DNA of 64,000 nt, from positions 496,001-560,000 of the forward strand of contig JADGAX010000001.1 in the NCBI GenBank assembly GCA_015231795.1, read 5' to 3'. The DNA comes from Alphaproteobacteria bacterium (GTDB lineage: Bacteria > Pseudomonadota > Alphaproteobacteria > Rhodospirillales > WMHbin7). Position numbers and translations under genes: made by a program. The notes beneath the pieces are model-generated. The model was not told where the DNA came from. It saw only the letters and a program-made list of their open reading frames with translations, and did no database searches. Shown here one piece after another: positions 9,283 to 17,603 of the stretch (the first letter of the stretch is position 1; each line of letters starts with the position of its first letter).

Positions 9283-10165
9283 AGCTGGCGGCCAAACCTT
9301 TCAGAAGTCTTTCATACAGTTCGGCTCCTGGCGCCAGCCCGGCCCCCAGATCGTCAAGCACGCCCAGTCGCAGATGCATCTCGCCCGCCAGCGCCTCGGT
9401 CAGACGGGCTTGTGATTGCGGTTCCTTGAATAGGCATCGCACTTTCAAATCCGAGATCTTGCGGCGCAGGGCGGCAACCGATTTCGCCGAAGGTTGTTTC
9501 TCGTTCAACGTGACCGAACCGGCGCCATTCAGGCCATAGCGGCGCTCGAAATACTGGGTAGCGTCGTGATGAACCATGAAGGGCTTGCCAGCCAGCGGAG
9601 CCAGATCGCGCTTCAAATCCGCGTCCAATTGGTCCAGCCTGACGGACAGCGCCGCCGCATTTTCAAGATACAGCGTCGCCCTGGCCGGATCGATGGTGGC
9701 CAGCTTGACGGCCAAAGCCTCACCCAATTTCTTGGCGTTGCCGATATCCAGCCATAAATGGCCGTCCATCTCGTCATGCGCGTCATGCCCATGATCATGT
9801 CCGCCCCATGGGCCGCCTTCGCGCAGTTGATGGCGGGTCATGCCCTCGATGCCGGACATTCGCAAAACCTTCTCCTTGGCGGCAAGTCCGACCAGCGGTT
9901 TGACCAGGAAGCCTTCCAACTCCGGCCCCACCCACAGCACAAGATCGGCCTGCCCCAGGCGCTTGGCGTCCGACGGTTTCAGGCTGAAATCATGGGGCGA
10001 GGCAAAAGCGGGCATCAGCAATTCGGGGCTTCCCGCCCCCGCCATCACTTGGGCCGCCAGGGAATGCAGGGGTGGTATCGAGGCCAGGACCTTGGGTGCA
10101 TCGCTCGCCGCCATGGCTTGAAATGGGCAAAGTAGCAGCCAAAAGACCGCCATGGACAAACGCAT
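9257..10165 (-). CDS. znuA: Periplasmic zinc-binding protein of the ZnuABC transporter
   Basis: A 302-residue solute-binding protein for high-affinity zinc uptake. The ATG at 10165 follows GGGGAGGAATTG, a strong ribosome site; a TTG one codon upstream is not needed. A signal peptide (FWLLLCPFQAMA) ends near residue 20. Family Zn ligands are in SPHDFSLKPSD, DGHLWLDIGN and MVHHDATQYFERRYG. A His/Asp-rich loop, GGHDHGHDAHDEMDGH, is typical of zinc rather than manganese binders. It is divergent from zur-znuCB with a Zur palindrome between, so it should be repressed when zinc is plentiful. Confidence 0.96.
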   Translation of the reverse strand: MRLSMAVFWLLLCPFQAMAASDAPKVLASIPPLHSLAAQVMAGAGSPELLMPAFASPHDFSLKPSDAKRLGQADLVLWVGPELEGFLVKPLVGLAAKEKVLRMSGIEGMTRHQLREGGPWGGHDHGHDAHDEMDGHLWLDIGNAKKLGEALAVKLATIDPARATLYLENAAALSVRLDQLDADLKRDLAPLAGKPFMVHHDATQYFERRYGLNGAGSVTLNEKQPSAKSVAALRRKISDLKVRCLFKEPQSQARLTEALAGEMHLRLGVLDDLGAGLAPGAELYERLLKGLAASFKGCLTAD

Positions 10166-10219
10166 CAATTCCTCCCCGATTGGCTGGACTTGGCTGGCGC
10201 ATGTGATATCATGCCGGGA

Positions 10220-10236
10220 ATGTTATAATATAACAT
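10220..10236. promoter_or_regulatory. Zur operator between znuA and zur
   Basis: ATGTTATAATATAACAT is a perfect 8-1-8 palindrome placed 55 bp from the znuA start and 13 bp from the zur start. It fits the known alphaproteobacterial Zur box (TGTTATA-N-TATAACA core). A TATAAT hexamer lies within it, so bound repressor would mask the promoter. One site probably controls both directions, including autoregulation of zur. Confidence 0.93.
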
Positions 10237-10249
10237 AGCGATTTCGTCC

Positions 10250-10750
10250 ATGCCCCATCGCCAAGCCTTTCCAAAGCCTCGCCACGATCATGACCGCTGC
10301 ATCGCCAAGGCGATGGAGGCCGCGCGCCAAGTCTGCGCCATCCACGGCGCGCAATTCACCGAATTGCGCCGCCAGGTGCTTGAAATCGTATGGGGCAGCC
10401 ATGCGCCCATCGGCGCTTATGAAATTCTTTCTGCCCTGACCAAAAACGGACGGCGCCCGGCCCCGCCCACCGTTTACCGCGCCCTTGAATTTCTGCTGGC
10501 CCATGGCTTGGCGCATCGCATCGAAAGCAAGAACGCCTATGTCGGTTGCTCGCACCTGCATGACGATGATCGCCACAGCCAATTCCTGATCTGCCGCGCC
10601 TGCGGCCAAGCCGTGGAAGCCTGCGACCCCAACCTGTCCCAGGCCATTCAGCGCTTGGCCGAGGAGAGCGGCTTCACGCTGGAAGGCCAAACGGTGGAGT
10701 TGGCGGGTCTGTGCCCGGCCTGCAAGGACAAGGACACCCATGCCAGCTAG
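10250..10750 (+). CDS. zur: Zinc uptake regulator Zur (Fur family)
   Basis: A 166-residue Fur-family repressor: winged-helix DNA-binding half ([42 protein letters not shown]) and a metal-binding dimer half with [16 protein letters not shown]. The structural zinc site is made by CRAC and the C-terminal CPAC. Identification as Zur rather than Fur rests on its operon with znuCB and on the adjacent Zur box. Its 3' end overlaps znuC by 11 bp, implying translational coupling. Expected action: bind Zn(II) and repress znuA and zur-znuC-znuB. Confidence 0.94.
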   Translation: MPHRQAFPKPRHDHDRCIAKAMEAARQVCAIHGAQFTELRRQVLEIVWGSHAPIGAYEILSALTKNGRRPAPPTVYRALEFLLAHGLAHRIESKNAYVGCSHLHDDDRHSQFLICRACGQAVEACDPNLSQAIQRLAEESGFTLEGQTVELAGLCPACKDKDTHAS

Positions 10751-11462
10751 CCCCACCTTGATCGAGGGACGCGACCTTGTCCTAACCTATGGCGCGCAGC
10801 TTATCTTGGACCGGGTTTCGCTGAAAGTGTCGCCCGGCGAAATCGTGACAGTGGTGGGGCCGAATGGTGCGGGCAAAACCACCTTGCTGAAGATTCTGCT
10901 GGGTCTGGCATTGCCCGATAGCGGGCATGTTCACAGCAGACCGGGGCTTCGCATCGGCTATGTGCCGCAAAAACTCGACATCGCGCCGACCTTGCCGCTT
11001 TCCGCCAAGCGCTTTCTTCAAATGGCGGCACCGCAAGGCATCGGCGCCATCGAAGCCGCGCTGGAGCGCGTGGGCGCCCCCAAGATTTTGGAAACGCCGC
11101 TGCTTGGCCTTTCCGGCGGCGAATTGCAGCGGGTTCTATTGGCCCGCGCCTTGTTGCGAAACCCCGAATTGCTGGTGTTGGACGAACCGGTGCGCGGCGT
11201 CGATCTGGCGGGCCAAGCCGATCTGTACGATCTGATCGCGCAACTTCGCACGCAAATGGGGCTTGGCGTGATTCTGGTTTCACACGATCTGCATTTGGTC
11301 ATGCGGGCCACCGACGAGGTGCTGTGCCTGAACGGGCATGTTTGTTGCCACGGCCATCCGGAAGCGGTCAGCCGTCATCCCGAATTCGTGGCCCTGTTCG
11401 GACCCCGGGTGGCCGAGACCATGGCGCTCTATCCCCACCATCACGATCACGTTCACAAATGA
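10740..11462 (+). CDS. znuC: Zinc ABC transporter ATP-binding protein
   Basis: A 240-residue cytoplasmic ATPase that drives zinc import. Walker A is GPNGAGKTT, the signature is [15 protein letters not shown], Walker B is [12 protein letters not shown] and the switch His is in VSHDLHLV. The C-terminus ends in a His-rich tail (PHHHDHVH) that may bind metal. The gene overlaps zur at its start and znuB at its end (ATGA), giving one polycistronic unit. Confidence 0.96.
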   Translation: MPASPTLIEGRDLVLTYGAQLILDRVSLKVSPGEIVTVVGPNGAGKTTLLKILLGLALPDSGHVHSRPGLRIGYVPQKLDIAPTLPLSAKRFLQMAAPQGIGAIEAALERVGAPKILETPLLGLSGGELQRVLLARALLRNPELLVLDEPVRGVDLAGQADLYDLIAQLRTQMGLGVILVSHDLHLVMRATDEVLCLNGHVCCHGHPEAVSRHPEFVALFGPRVAETMALYPHHHDHVHK

Positions 11463-12250
11463 CCGGCGAACTCGACTTTCTTTGGCGCGCTGCATTGGCC
11501 GCCCTGGCCGTGGCCCTGATCGCAGGCCCGCTGGGTTGTTTCGTGGTCTGGCGGCGCATGGCCTATTTCGGCGACGCCTTGGCCCATGCCTCGATCCTGG
11601 GCCTCGCCCTGGGATTCATGCTGAAGATCGACTTGATGGCGGGCGTTCTGGCGGGCGGCATTCTGTTTGCCGTTCTGCTGTTTGCCTTGGAAAAACAAAA
11701 GCGCCTGCAAAGCGACACGCTGCTGGGCATTCTGGCCCATGGCTCGCTGGCTTTCGGCCTGTGCGCGCTGGCCTTGGCGCCTGCCCTGAACGTGGATCTG
11801 CAAAGCCTTCTGTTCGGCGACGTGCTGGCGGTGACGACCGGAGACATTCTGTGGGCATGGGGCGGCGGCGTGGTCGTTCTGGCGGGCTTGGCCATTCTGT
11901 GGCGGCCCTTGCTGTCGATGACGACGCATGCGGAACTGGCCCGGGTCGAAGGCATTGCCGTCGAACGCACGCGCCTTTTGTTCCTGATCTTGATGGCGTT
12001 GACGGTGGCGGTGGCGATGAAAGTGCTGGGCGTGCTGCTGATCACCGCCCTGCTGGTGATCCCACCCGCCAGCGCGCGGCCCTTCGCCCGTTCGCCCGAA
12101 CAGATGGCCGTGATCGCTTCGGCCATTGGAAGCGCTTCGGTGCTGGCCGGTCTTTACGCCTCGCTGATGATCGACCTGCCGGCCGGCCCCGCCATCGTCG
12201 CTGCCGCTACTCTATTCTTCGCGGCGTCGATGGCTTTCAAGCGGTCGTAA
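11459..12250 (+). CDS. znuB: Zinc ABC transporter permease
   Basis: A 263-residue inner-membrane permease of the ABC-3 family with about seven or eight hydrophobic helices. Typical blocks are [23 protein letters not shown] near the N-terminus and [20 protein letters not shown] in the second half. The ATG at 11459 overlaps the znuC stop (ATGA); the open frame upstream of it lies within znuC and is not real. It completes the ZnuABC importer. Confidence 0.95.
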   Translation: MTGELDFLWRAALAALAVALIAGPLGCFVVWRRMAYFGDALAHASILGLALGFMLKIDLMAGVLAGGILFAVLLFALEKQKRLQSDTLLGILAHGSLAFGLCALALAPALNVDLQSLLFGDVLAVTTGDILWAWGGGVVVLAGLAILWRPLLSMTTHAELARVEGIAVERTRLLFLILMALTVAVAMKVLGVLLITALLVIPPASARPFARSPEQMAVIASAIGSASVLAGLYASLMIDLPAGPAIVAAATLFFAASMAFKRS

Positions 12251-12284
12251 CACTCCGCACATCTGGCCTTTTCTCTCCTTCGTC

Positions 12285-12307
12285 ATGGCCGGGCTTGACC
12301 CGGCCAT
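12285..12307. repeat. GGCCGGG palindrome, copy 1
   Basis: ATGGCCGGG and CCCGGCCAT arms around CTTGA. It is the first of seven copies in this window; the others are at 12839, 13204, 13246, 15367, 26091 and 26154. Copies 1, 2 and 6 share the frame TCATGGCCGGGCTTGACC. This one lies just after znuB, and it creates the spurious residues MAGSSPAMT upstream of the next minus-strand gene. Confidence 0.9.
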
Positions 12308-12327
12308 CCAAATGGATTTTGTGGATG

Positions 12328-12819
12328 CTACCCATCAAGTTTCGCTGCCAGTAAATCCCAACGATTTCGATATTGCTCTATGCTCCAACCACTAAAGTTT
12401 GAGTGCGGCGGCAAATGAACAGTCCGCACTGTATTTTCCTTGTGCTTTTGATTCATTTTTCCAGGCGTCTTCAACCAAAGTTCGTTAGCCTCTACGACAT
12501 TCTCGGCCATGACTTTGCTTGGAATAACGTAGAATTCAAAATTATCATTTGAATCGGTGTGGGGGATGCCTGCAAGAACCCAGAAGAAATTTGGACCGAA
12601 GTCGCGCTCGGCTTTGACGCCGACACTACAGGTTCGATTGCCTGGAACGAATGTCTTGACCTGGATATGTACAAACCTCGTACCCTCACGGTTGCTACAT
12701 AATATGTCCGTATTGGGCGTATTCCCAAGCGTCACAACGGCATAGAAACCACGCCTACATAGTTCACCTGCGACGAAGAACTGGCTGGCGTTCCCCCGAG
12801 CAACTTTATCTTTGCTCAT
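12328..12819 (-). CDS. Hypothetical protein with PD-(D/E)XK nuclease-like core
   Basis: A 163-residue protein starting at MSKDKVARGN. Codons further upstream read only the palindromic repeat. The arrangement FFVAGELCRRG ... NTPNTDIL ... RFVHIQVKTF matches the E - D - QxK order of the PD-(D/E)XK nuclease fold, with the Gln variant of the third motif. This is a motif reading, not a family match. GC content is clearly lower than in neighbouring genes, and it is bracketed by two direct copies of the palindrome, which suggests acquisition. A nuclease, or an inactive nucleic-acid-binding relative, is the best guess. Confidence 0.55.
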   Translation of the reverse strand: MSKDKVARGNASQFFVAGELCRRGFYAVVTLGNTPNTDILCSNREGTRFVHIQVKTFVPGNRTCSVGVKAERDFGPNFFWVLAGIPHTDSNDNFEFYVIPSKVMAENVVEANELWLKTPGKMNQKHKENTVRTVHLPPHSNFSGWSIEQYRNRWDLLAAKLDG

Positions 12820-12838
12820 GCATCCCCCTATTTTTGTC

Positions 12839-12861
12839 ATGGCCGGGCTTGACCCGGCCAT
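12839..12861. repeat. GGCCGGG palindrome, copy 2
   Basis: ATGGCCGGG and CCCGGCCAT arms around CTTGA, same orientation as copy 1, sitting 46 bp before the GIY-YIG gene. Together with the oppositely oriented copy 3 at 13204 it brackets that gene as an inverted pair. Confidence 0.9.
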
Positions 12862-12907
12862 CCACGCAACAGTAGCGAACCCAGAGGCTTCAGGCTACGC
12901 TCTCGGA

Positions 12908-13195
12908 ATGGCAGGCGGCTGGATTTACATCATGACGAACAAGCCGAACGGAACGCTCTATGTCGGAGTTACGAACAATCTTGCTCGTAGAGCTTGGGAA
13001 CACAGGGAAGGCGTAGCTGACAGCTTTACGAAACGCTACAGCCTAAGAAGGCTTGTCTATGCCGAAAGGCATGACGATATCCGCACGGCCTTGCAGCGAG
13101 AAAAGAATATCAAGCACTGGCCGCGAGCATGGAAAGTCAAATTGATTCTGGATGTCAATCCTGATTGGAAAGATCTGCACGACGAACTAGCTTGA
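12908..13195 (+). CDS. GIY-YIG nuclease superfamily protein
   Basis: A 95-residue single-domain protein of the UvrC N-terminal/YhbQ-like group. The start used is MAGGWIYIMTN at 12908; earlier codons read palindrome sequence. Motifs: WIYIM and LYVGVTNN for the GIY-YIG strands, ARRAWEHR with the catalytic-type Arg, and LQREKNIKHWPRAWKVKLI with the metal-binding-type Glu. Enzymes of this fold make single-strand nicks or double-strand cuts. The gene is bracketed by inverted GGCCGGG palindromes (12839 and 13204), with little other flanking sequence. Confidence 0.85.
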   Translation: MAGGWIYIMTNKPNGTLYVGVTNNLARRAWEHREGVADSFTKRYSLRRLVYAERHDDIRTALQREKNIKHWPRAWKVKLILDVNPDWKDLHDELA

Positions 13196-13203
13196 TGGCG
13201 TGG

Positions 13204-13268
13204 ATGGCCGGGTCAAGCCCGGCCATGACTTGGGGACAGAGGAAGATGGCCGGGATATTTCCGGCCAT
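13204..13268. repeat. GGCCGGG palindromes, copies 3 and 4
   Basis: Copy 3 (13204-13226) has the ATGGCCGGG/CCCGGCCAT arms with loop TCAAG, so it is reversed relative to copies 1 and 2. Copy 4 (13246-13268) has arms ATGGCCGG/CCGGCCAT with an AT-rich loop. They lie between the GIY-YIG gene and the metC-like stop codon and could also act as a bidirectional transcription stop. Confidence 0.88.
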
Positions 13269-13278
13269 GACGTTGTGA

Positions 13279-14457
13279 TCAAATCCTTCCGAACGCCTGT
13301 TCCAGATCGGCGATCAAGTCGTCGGCGTCTTCCAGTCCGGCATGCAGGCGAATGGTCAGCCCGCCCGGATCCCAACCGGTGACCGTGCGCTTGATGCCCG
13401 GATCGGCGGGAATGGCCAGACTTTCGAAACCGCCCCAGGAATAGCCAAGCCCGAACAGTTGAAGCGCGTCCAGAAAGGCGTCGACGTCTTTTTTGTCCTT
13501 CGTCTTCATCACGAAAGCGAACAGGCCGCAACTGCCTGAAAAATCGCGCCGCCACAATTTGTGGCCGGGATCGTCCTGCAGGGCGGGATGCAGCACGCGC
13601 AGAACCTCGGGCCTGCGCTTCAGCCAGGTCGCCAACAAGATCGCCGTTTCCTGATGGCGTTCAAGGCGCACGGGCAAGGTGCGCAGGCCGCGCAGGGCCA
13701 GATAAGCCTCTTCCGCCCCTACGCCCAACCCAAGTGCTGCGGCGCGCATCTTGATGATCTGCCACAAATCGGCATTGGCGCAGGTGACCATTCCCATCAT
13801 GGCGTCGGCATGACCCACGATATATTTCGTCGCCGCCTGCACCGACAAATCGACGCCCTTCTCGAAGGGCTTGAAGAACAATGGCGTGGCCCAGGTATTG
13901 TCCATTGCCACCACGACGCCCCTTTTGTGGGCGGCCGCCGAGATGGCCGGAATGTCCTGGATTTCGAAGGTGAGCGAACCCGGCGCCTCCACGAACACCA
14001 GTTTGGTGTTGGGACGGATGAGATCGGCGATGCCCGCCCCGATCAGGGGATCGTAATAAGTGGTCTCGATGCCGTTCGCCTTTAAATGCCCGTCGCAATA
14101 GCGCCGCGTCGGATGGTAAATGGAATCGGTCACCAACACATGGTCGCCATGTTTCAGGAAACTTTCCAACACCAGCGTGATGGCGGCCAGACCTGAAGGC
14201 GCTGCGACAGAACGATAGCCGCCTTCCAAGGCGCAAACAGCCTCTTCCAGGGCGAAGGTGGTGGGGGTACCGAAACGCCCGTAGGTCATGCCTTCGAAGG
14301 GACGGGTTCCCCGTTCCTCCATGGTGGCGACATCGGGATAGAGAATGGTCGAGACGTGATAGACCGGCGGATTGACGGCCCCCTGATGCGCTTCGACCGC
14401 GCGACCGGCGTGAACGGCAATGGTCGCTGGCTTTTTCTTTCTCACAAGATCGCTCAT
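13279..14457 (-). CDS. metC: Cystathionine beta-lyase (Cys/Met metabolism PLP enzyme)
   Basis: A 392-residue PLP enzyme. Conserved features: YHVSTILYPDVATME, TYGRFGTPTTFALE, VFVEAPGSLTFEIQDIP, AMDNTWATPLFFKP and the PLP lysine K211 in QAATKYIVGHADAMMG. Family members split cystathionine to homocysteine, pyruvate and ammonia. MetC is the closest subtype by motif, but related lyases cannot be excluded. The ATG at 14457 overlaps the sseA stop (ATGA), so the two are translationally coupled. Open codons upstream belong to sseA in another frame. Confidence 0.88.
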   Translation of the reverse strand: MSDLVRKKKPATIAVHAGRAVEAHQGAVNPPVYHVSTILYPDVATMEERGTRPFEGMTYGRFGTPTTFALEEAVCALEGGYRSVAAPSGLAAITLVLESFLKHGDHVLVTDSIYHPTRRYCDGHLKANGIETTYYDPLIGAGIADLIRPNTKLVFVEAPGSLTFEIQDIPAISAAAHKRGVVVAMDNTWATPLFFKPFEKGVDLSVQAATKYIVGHADAMMGMVTCANADLWQIIKMRAAALGLGVGAEEAYLALRGLRTLPVRLERHQETAILLATWLKRRPEVLRVLHPALQDDPGHKLWRRDFSGSCGLFAFVMKTKDKKDVDAFLDALQLFGLGYSWGGFESLAIPADPGIKRTVTGWDPGGLTIRLHAGLEDADDLIADLEQAFGRI

Positions 14458-15335
14458 CAGCCCAGCTCCGCCGGCGCGTCCGCCAGATTGCCCCATTCGG
14501 CCCACGAGCCGTCATAGACGGAAACCTGATCATAGCCCAACAGGAAGGCGGCCAACGCTGGCAGGCAGGCGGTCACGCCCGAGCCGCAGGTGGAAATGAC
14601 TGGCCTGGACAGATCGATCCCGGCTTCGGCGAAAATCTGCTTCAAGCCGTCGGCGGGAAGCATGGTCATCGTTTTCTTGTCAAAGAAGATCGAAAACGGC
14701 ATGGGCTTGCTGCCCGGAATATGGCCTTGCTTCAATACCGGACGCGGCTCGGGCGTTTCGCCCTTGAAGCGGGCCAGCGGCCTGGCATCCACCATCTGCT
14801 CTTCCTTGCTTTGCAGATTGGCCTTCATCTCCTGAAGCCCCTTCACCAGATGGGGGCGAAAGAACGGCTTGAACGAGCGGCGTTCATGGGCGGGCGGCGG
14901 CGCCTCTTCCTCGACCGAGCGGCCTTCGCGCAGCCATTTGGGAAATCCGCCGTCCAACACCGACACTTTGTCGTGGCCGAAGACGCGAAACATCCACCAG
15001 ACGCGAGCGGCGGCGCTGGTCATGCCGGTGGCGTCATAAACCACCACATGGCAATCATTGCCGATTCCCATCTTGCCCACGATATCGGCGAAGCGCTCGG
15101 GGCTGGGCAGCATATGGGGAAGCGAACTGTCAGGATCGCACACGTCATCGATCTCGAACAATTGCGCGCCGGTGATGTGGCAATCGTGATATTCCTCCTT
15201 GGCGTTGCGCTTCTGGATGGCCAGGAAGAAGGTGGCGTCGATCACGCGCAGATTGGGATCGGCCAGATGGGCTTCCAGCCAAGCGGTGGAAACCAGGGCT
15301 TCGGGATGCGAATAACCGTGCTGCGCGTGATCCAT
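14457..15335 (-). CDS. sseA: 3-mercaptopyruvate/thiosulfate sulfurtransferase
   Basis: A 292-residue two-domain rhodanese. The start is the ATG at 15335 with AGGA 8 nt upstream; earlier in-frame codons read a palindromic repeat. The N-terminal domain has VIDATFFL and SAAARVWWMFRVFGHDKVSVLDGG. The C-terminal domain holds active-site C250 in CGSGVTAC, the loop typical of mercaptopyruvate sulfurtransferases. It would move sulfur from 3-mercaptopyruvate to an acceptor. Its place between a cystathionine lyase gene and cysK fits cysteine metabolism. Confidence 0.93.
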   Translation of the reverse strand: MDHAQHGYSHPEALVSTAWLEAHLADPNLRVIDATFFLAIQKRNAKEEYHDCHITGAQLFEIDDVCDPDSSLPHMLPSPERFADIVGKMGIGNDCHVVVYDATGMTSAAARVWWMFRVFGHDKVSVLDGGFPKWLREGRSVEEEAPPPAHERRSFKPFFRPHLVKGLQEMKANLQSKEEQMVDARPLARFKGETPEPRPVLKQGHIPGSKPMPFSIFFDKKTMTMLPADGLKQIFAEAGIDLSRPVISTCGSGVTACLPALAAFLLGYDQVSVYDGSWAEWGNLADAPAELG

Positions 15336-15366
15336 GATTAATTCCTTGCAAGATACAAACATGAGC

Positions 15367-15389
15367 ATGGCCGGGCATGACCCGGCCAT
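15367..15389. repeat. GGCCGGG palindrome, copy 5
   Basis: ATGGCCGGG and CCCGGCCAT arms around CATGA, between cysK and sseA on the minus-strand path. It lies upstream of the sseA ribosome site and gives spurious in-frame codons (MAGSCPAM) ahead of sseA. Confidence 0.9.
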
Positions 15390-15458
15390 CCACGTCATCG
15401 ACGCGCCATCATAGCAGCGCCGGGACGCATGGCTCAAGGAGGGCGTGACGAATTAATC

Positions 15459-16439
15459 TCACAGCCATCCGGGAACCGGCAATCCGCGCTCTTTCAAGAA
15501 AACGGGATTGTATAGCTTGCTTTGATAGCGCTGGCCGCCGTCGCACAGAACAGTCACGACCCGATGTCCTGGCCCCAGCTTTTTCGCCACCCGAATGGCG
15601 CCCGCCACGTTGATGGCCGTCGAGCCGCCCAGCAGCAGCCCTTCGTCGGTCACCAGATCGAACAGAACCGGCAGCGCTTCCGCGTCTTGTATTTGCACCC
15701 AATCGTCGATCGGAGCGCCTTCCAGATTTTTGGTGATGCGGCCCTGGCCGATTCCCTCGGTGATCGAACCGCCCTCGGCCTTCATCTCGCCCTTGGCATA
15801 CCAGTTATACAGGGCGGCCCCCATCGGATCGGCCAGCACGATGCGAATTTTCGGATTGCGCTCCTTAAGGGCCAAACCGACGCCCGCCAGCGTGCCGCCG
15901 GTGCCGACAGCCGCCACGAAAGCGTCCAACTTTCCTTCTGTCTGTTCCCATATCTCAGGCCCGGTGGTCAGCCGATGGCCTTCCCGGTTGGCGACATTGT
16001 CGAATTGATTGGCCCAGAAACCGCCAAGCTCCTGGGCCAGACGGCCCGAGACATGGACGTAATTTTCAGGGTTGCTGTAGGGCACCGCCGGAACCAAACG
16101 CAAATCGGCGCCGCACAGGCGCAGCATGTCCTTTTTCTCCTGGCTTTGCGTTTCCGGCATCACGATCACGGTGCGATATCCCAAGGCGTTGCCGACCAGA
16201 GCCAGACCGATGCCGGTATTGCCCGCCGTTCCTTCCACGATGGTTCCGCCGGGCTTCAACAGTCCCTTGGCCTCGGCATCGCGCACCAGCGCCAGAGCCG
16301 CCCGATCCTTGACCGAACCGCCGGGATTCAGAAATTCCGCCTTGCCCAAAATGTCGCAGCCGGTGGCTTCGCTGATCTTCCGAAGGCGGATGAGCGGCGT
16401 ATTGCCAATGGCCGCAATCAGACCGTCTCTAATTTCCAT
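15459..16439 (-). CDS. cysK: Cysteine synthase (O-acetylserine sulfhydrylase family)
   Basis: A 326-residue PLP beta-synthase. PLP lysine K44 lies in NPGGSVKDRAA; the phosphate loop is VGTGGTLAG and the substrate loop EGTAGNTGIGLA. Family enzymes join O-acetylserine and sulfide to give cysteine. The EGTAGNTG loop and the C-terminal extension (QSKLYNPVFLKERGLP) are also seen in CysK2-like and cystathionine-beta-synthase-like members, so the exact substrate is less sure than the fold. It is the first gene leftward from the DnaA-box region. Confidence 0.9.
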   Translation of the reverse strand: MEIRDGLIAAIGNTPLIRLRKISEATGCDILGKAEFLNPGGSVKDRAALALVRDAEAKGLLKPGGTIVEGTAGNTGIGLALVGNALGYRTVIVMPETQSQEKKDMLRLCGADLRLVPAVPYSNPENYVHVSGRLAQELGGFWANQFDNVANREGHRLTTGPEIWEQTEGKLDAFVAAVGTGGTLAGVGLALKERNPKIRIVLADPMGAALYNWYAKGEMKAEGGSITEGIGQGRITKNLEGAPIDDWVQIQDAEALPVLFDLVTDEGLLLGGSTAINVAGAIRVAKKLGPGHRVVTVLCDGGQRYQSKLYNPVFLKERGLPVPGWL

Positions 16440-16740
16440 ACCACACCTGTTGTTTCATTCATTTTAACATCGTTCAGTGTAGTTACCTTTGGGCAGGCTT
16501 TCAACCCCACATCTAAGACCAAACAAAAGCACGACAAAGCAAAGGGTGTTAACCAATTGCTAACCACTTTTCGTTCAAGATATGTCGATTCATTCCTAGC
16601 CATCTGTGGACAAAAAATCCGTCTTTTTTGCCGTACAGAGAGTTAGGAGGCGGAATTATCCACATGCGATCTTGCGTAATGTGGATAAGTTGGGGCAGAG
16701 TAGGAATAATCCTTAATCCTAAGAGTGATGTCAGGGGAAT
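16440..16740. promoter_or_regulatory. Gene-free 301 bp region with DnaA-box and CtrA-like motifs
   Basis: An AT-rich gap between divergent genes. It holds two exact DnaA boxes in inverted orientation, TTATCCACA at 16656-16664 and TGTGGATAA at 16680-16688, 15 bp apart. A third 9-mer, TGTGGACAA at 16605-16613, differs by one base. TTAA-N7-CTAA at 16549-16563 is one base off the CtrA consensus TTAA-N7-TTAA. One GANTC (CcrM-type) site is at 16588. This suggests a replication origin or a cell-cycle-controlled promoter. No convincing ORF lies inside it. Confidence 0.5.
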
Positions 16741-17580
16741 ATGGCTTCGGTCAGCATCACGCTCTTTAGAGAGAAAACAGTCATAGTTGCGCGTTCGCAG
16801 GGGCACGAAGAAGTCCTGGCAACGGTCAAGAGCAACCGCATCCTGCTGCCCTTGGGAAACAAGCTGCGCCGCGAAACCATGATCGTTCGCGGTCGAAATC
16901 TTTCCGATACGCTGCGTTACGCCAGCTTGGTCATCGCCGAAGCCAGACGCAGCTCAAGCCTGTTGGATCGCGATCATCCCGTCGATTGGAGACGCCTGTG
17001 GCACAGTTCCACCCTTTTGCAGGGCGCCAAGCCGGAAGCTGACAGCTGGGGCGCCGTGTTCGGCAATGGCAGCGCCCTGTTTCTGCCCTCGCCCTGCCCG
17101 CATATTGAGATTCTGGAACGCCACGCCGCCGCCAATGACGGCTATATCGACGAGCTTGTCTTGAAATCGGCGGCAGCCGAATTGGGCGGCCATGAGTGCG
17201 ACGTGAAGATTCTGCACGCCAGCAAGGCCGCCGTGGTCACCACGCTGGATGACACCGGCTTTCGCTGCGCCGTTCAAATTCGCACCAAGGGGGCGGAAAG
17301 CGCCTTCAGCTTCTCGGTTCCCGCCAAGGAAAAGGGCGTGCATTTCGGCACCGTCTTGGAACTGGCGGCCCATTACGTCGAAGGCCACAACACGTCGGTC
17401 TTCTTGGAAAAGGTGCGCGGCATGGTCGAGGCCAAACAAGTGGTCGGATCGAACATCACCGCCCGCGACATCGAGAGCGCCATCGAAAGACGCCGCGCCT
17501 TGAAGCGGCTGATCGTCAATTTCGAACAAGACACGTCAATCCGCTATCGCCCGGACCGGCCCAAGTTTCTTGTGGCTTGA
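16741..17580 (+). CDS. Conserved-looking hypothetical protein next to DnaA boxes
   Basis: A 279-residue protein of unrecognised family. The ATG at 16741 has AGGGG close upstream. There is no signal peptide or membrane helix. The N-terminus reads SVSITLFREKTVIVARSQGHEEVLATV. The middle has alternating helix and strand character, and the C-terminus is rich in charged helices (AIERRRALKRLIVNFEQ). Codon use matches neighbouring housekeeping genes, so it does not look newly acquired. It is transcribed away from the DnaA/CtrA-type motif region, raising the chance of cell-cycle control, but no function can be assigned. Confidence 0.6.
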   Translation: MASVSITLFREKTVIVARSQGHEEVLATVKSNRILLPLGNKLRRETMIVRGRNLSDTLRYASLVIAEARRSSSLLDRDHPVDWRRLWHSSTLLQGAKPEADSWGAVFGNGSALFLPSPCPHIEILERHAAANDGYIDELVLKSAAAELGGHECDVKILHASKAAVVTTLDDTGFRCAVQIRTKGAESAFSFSVPAKEKGVHFGTVLELAAHYVEGHNTSVFLEKVRGMVEAKQVVGSNITARDIESAIERRRALKRLIVNFEQDTSIRYRPDRPKFLVA

Positions 17581-17603
17581 TATATGCCCCTCAAGCGCCG
17601 GGC

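Noticed and set aside
16549-16806. An 85-codon minus-strand ORF across the DnaA-box region
   Set aside because: No ribosome site and atypical composition. It overlaps the start of the better-supported 16741 gene.
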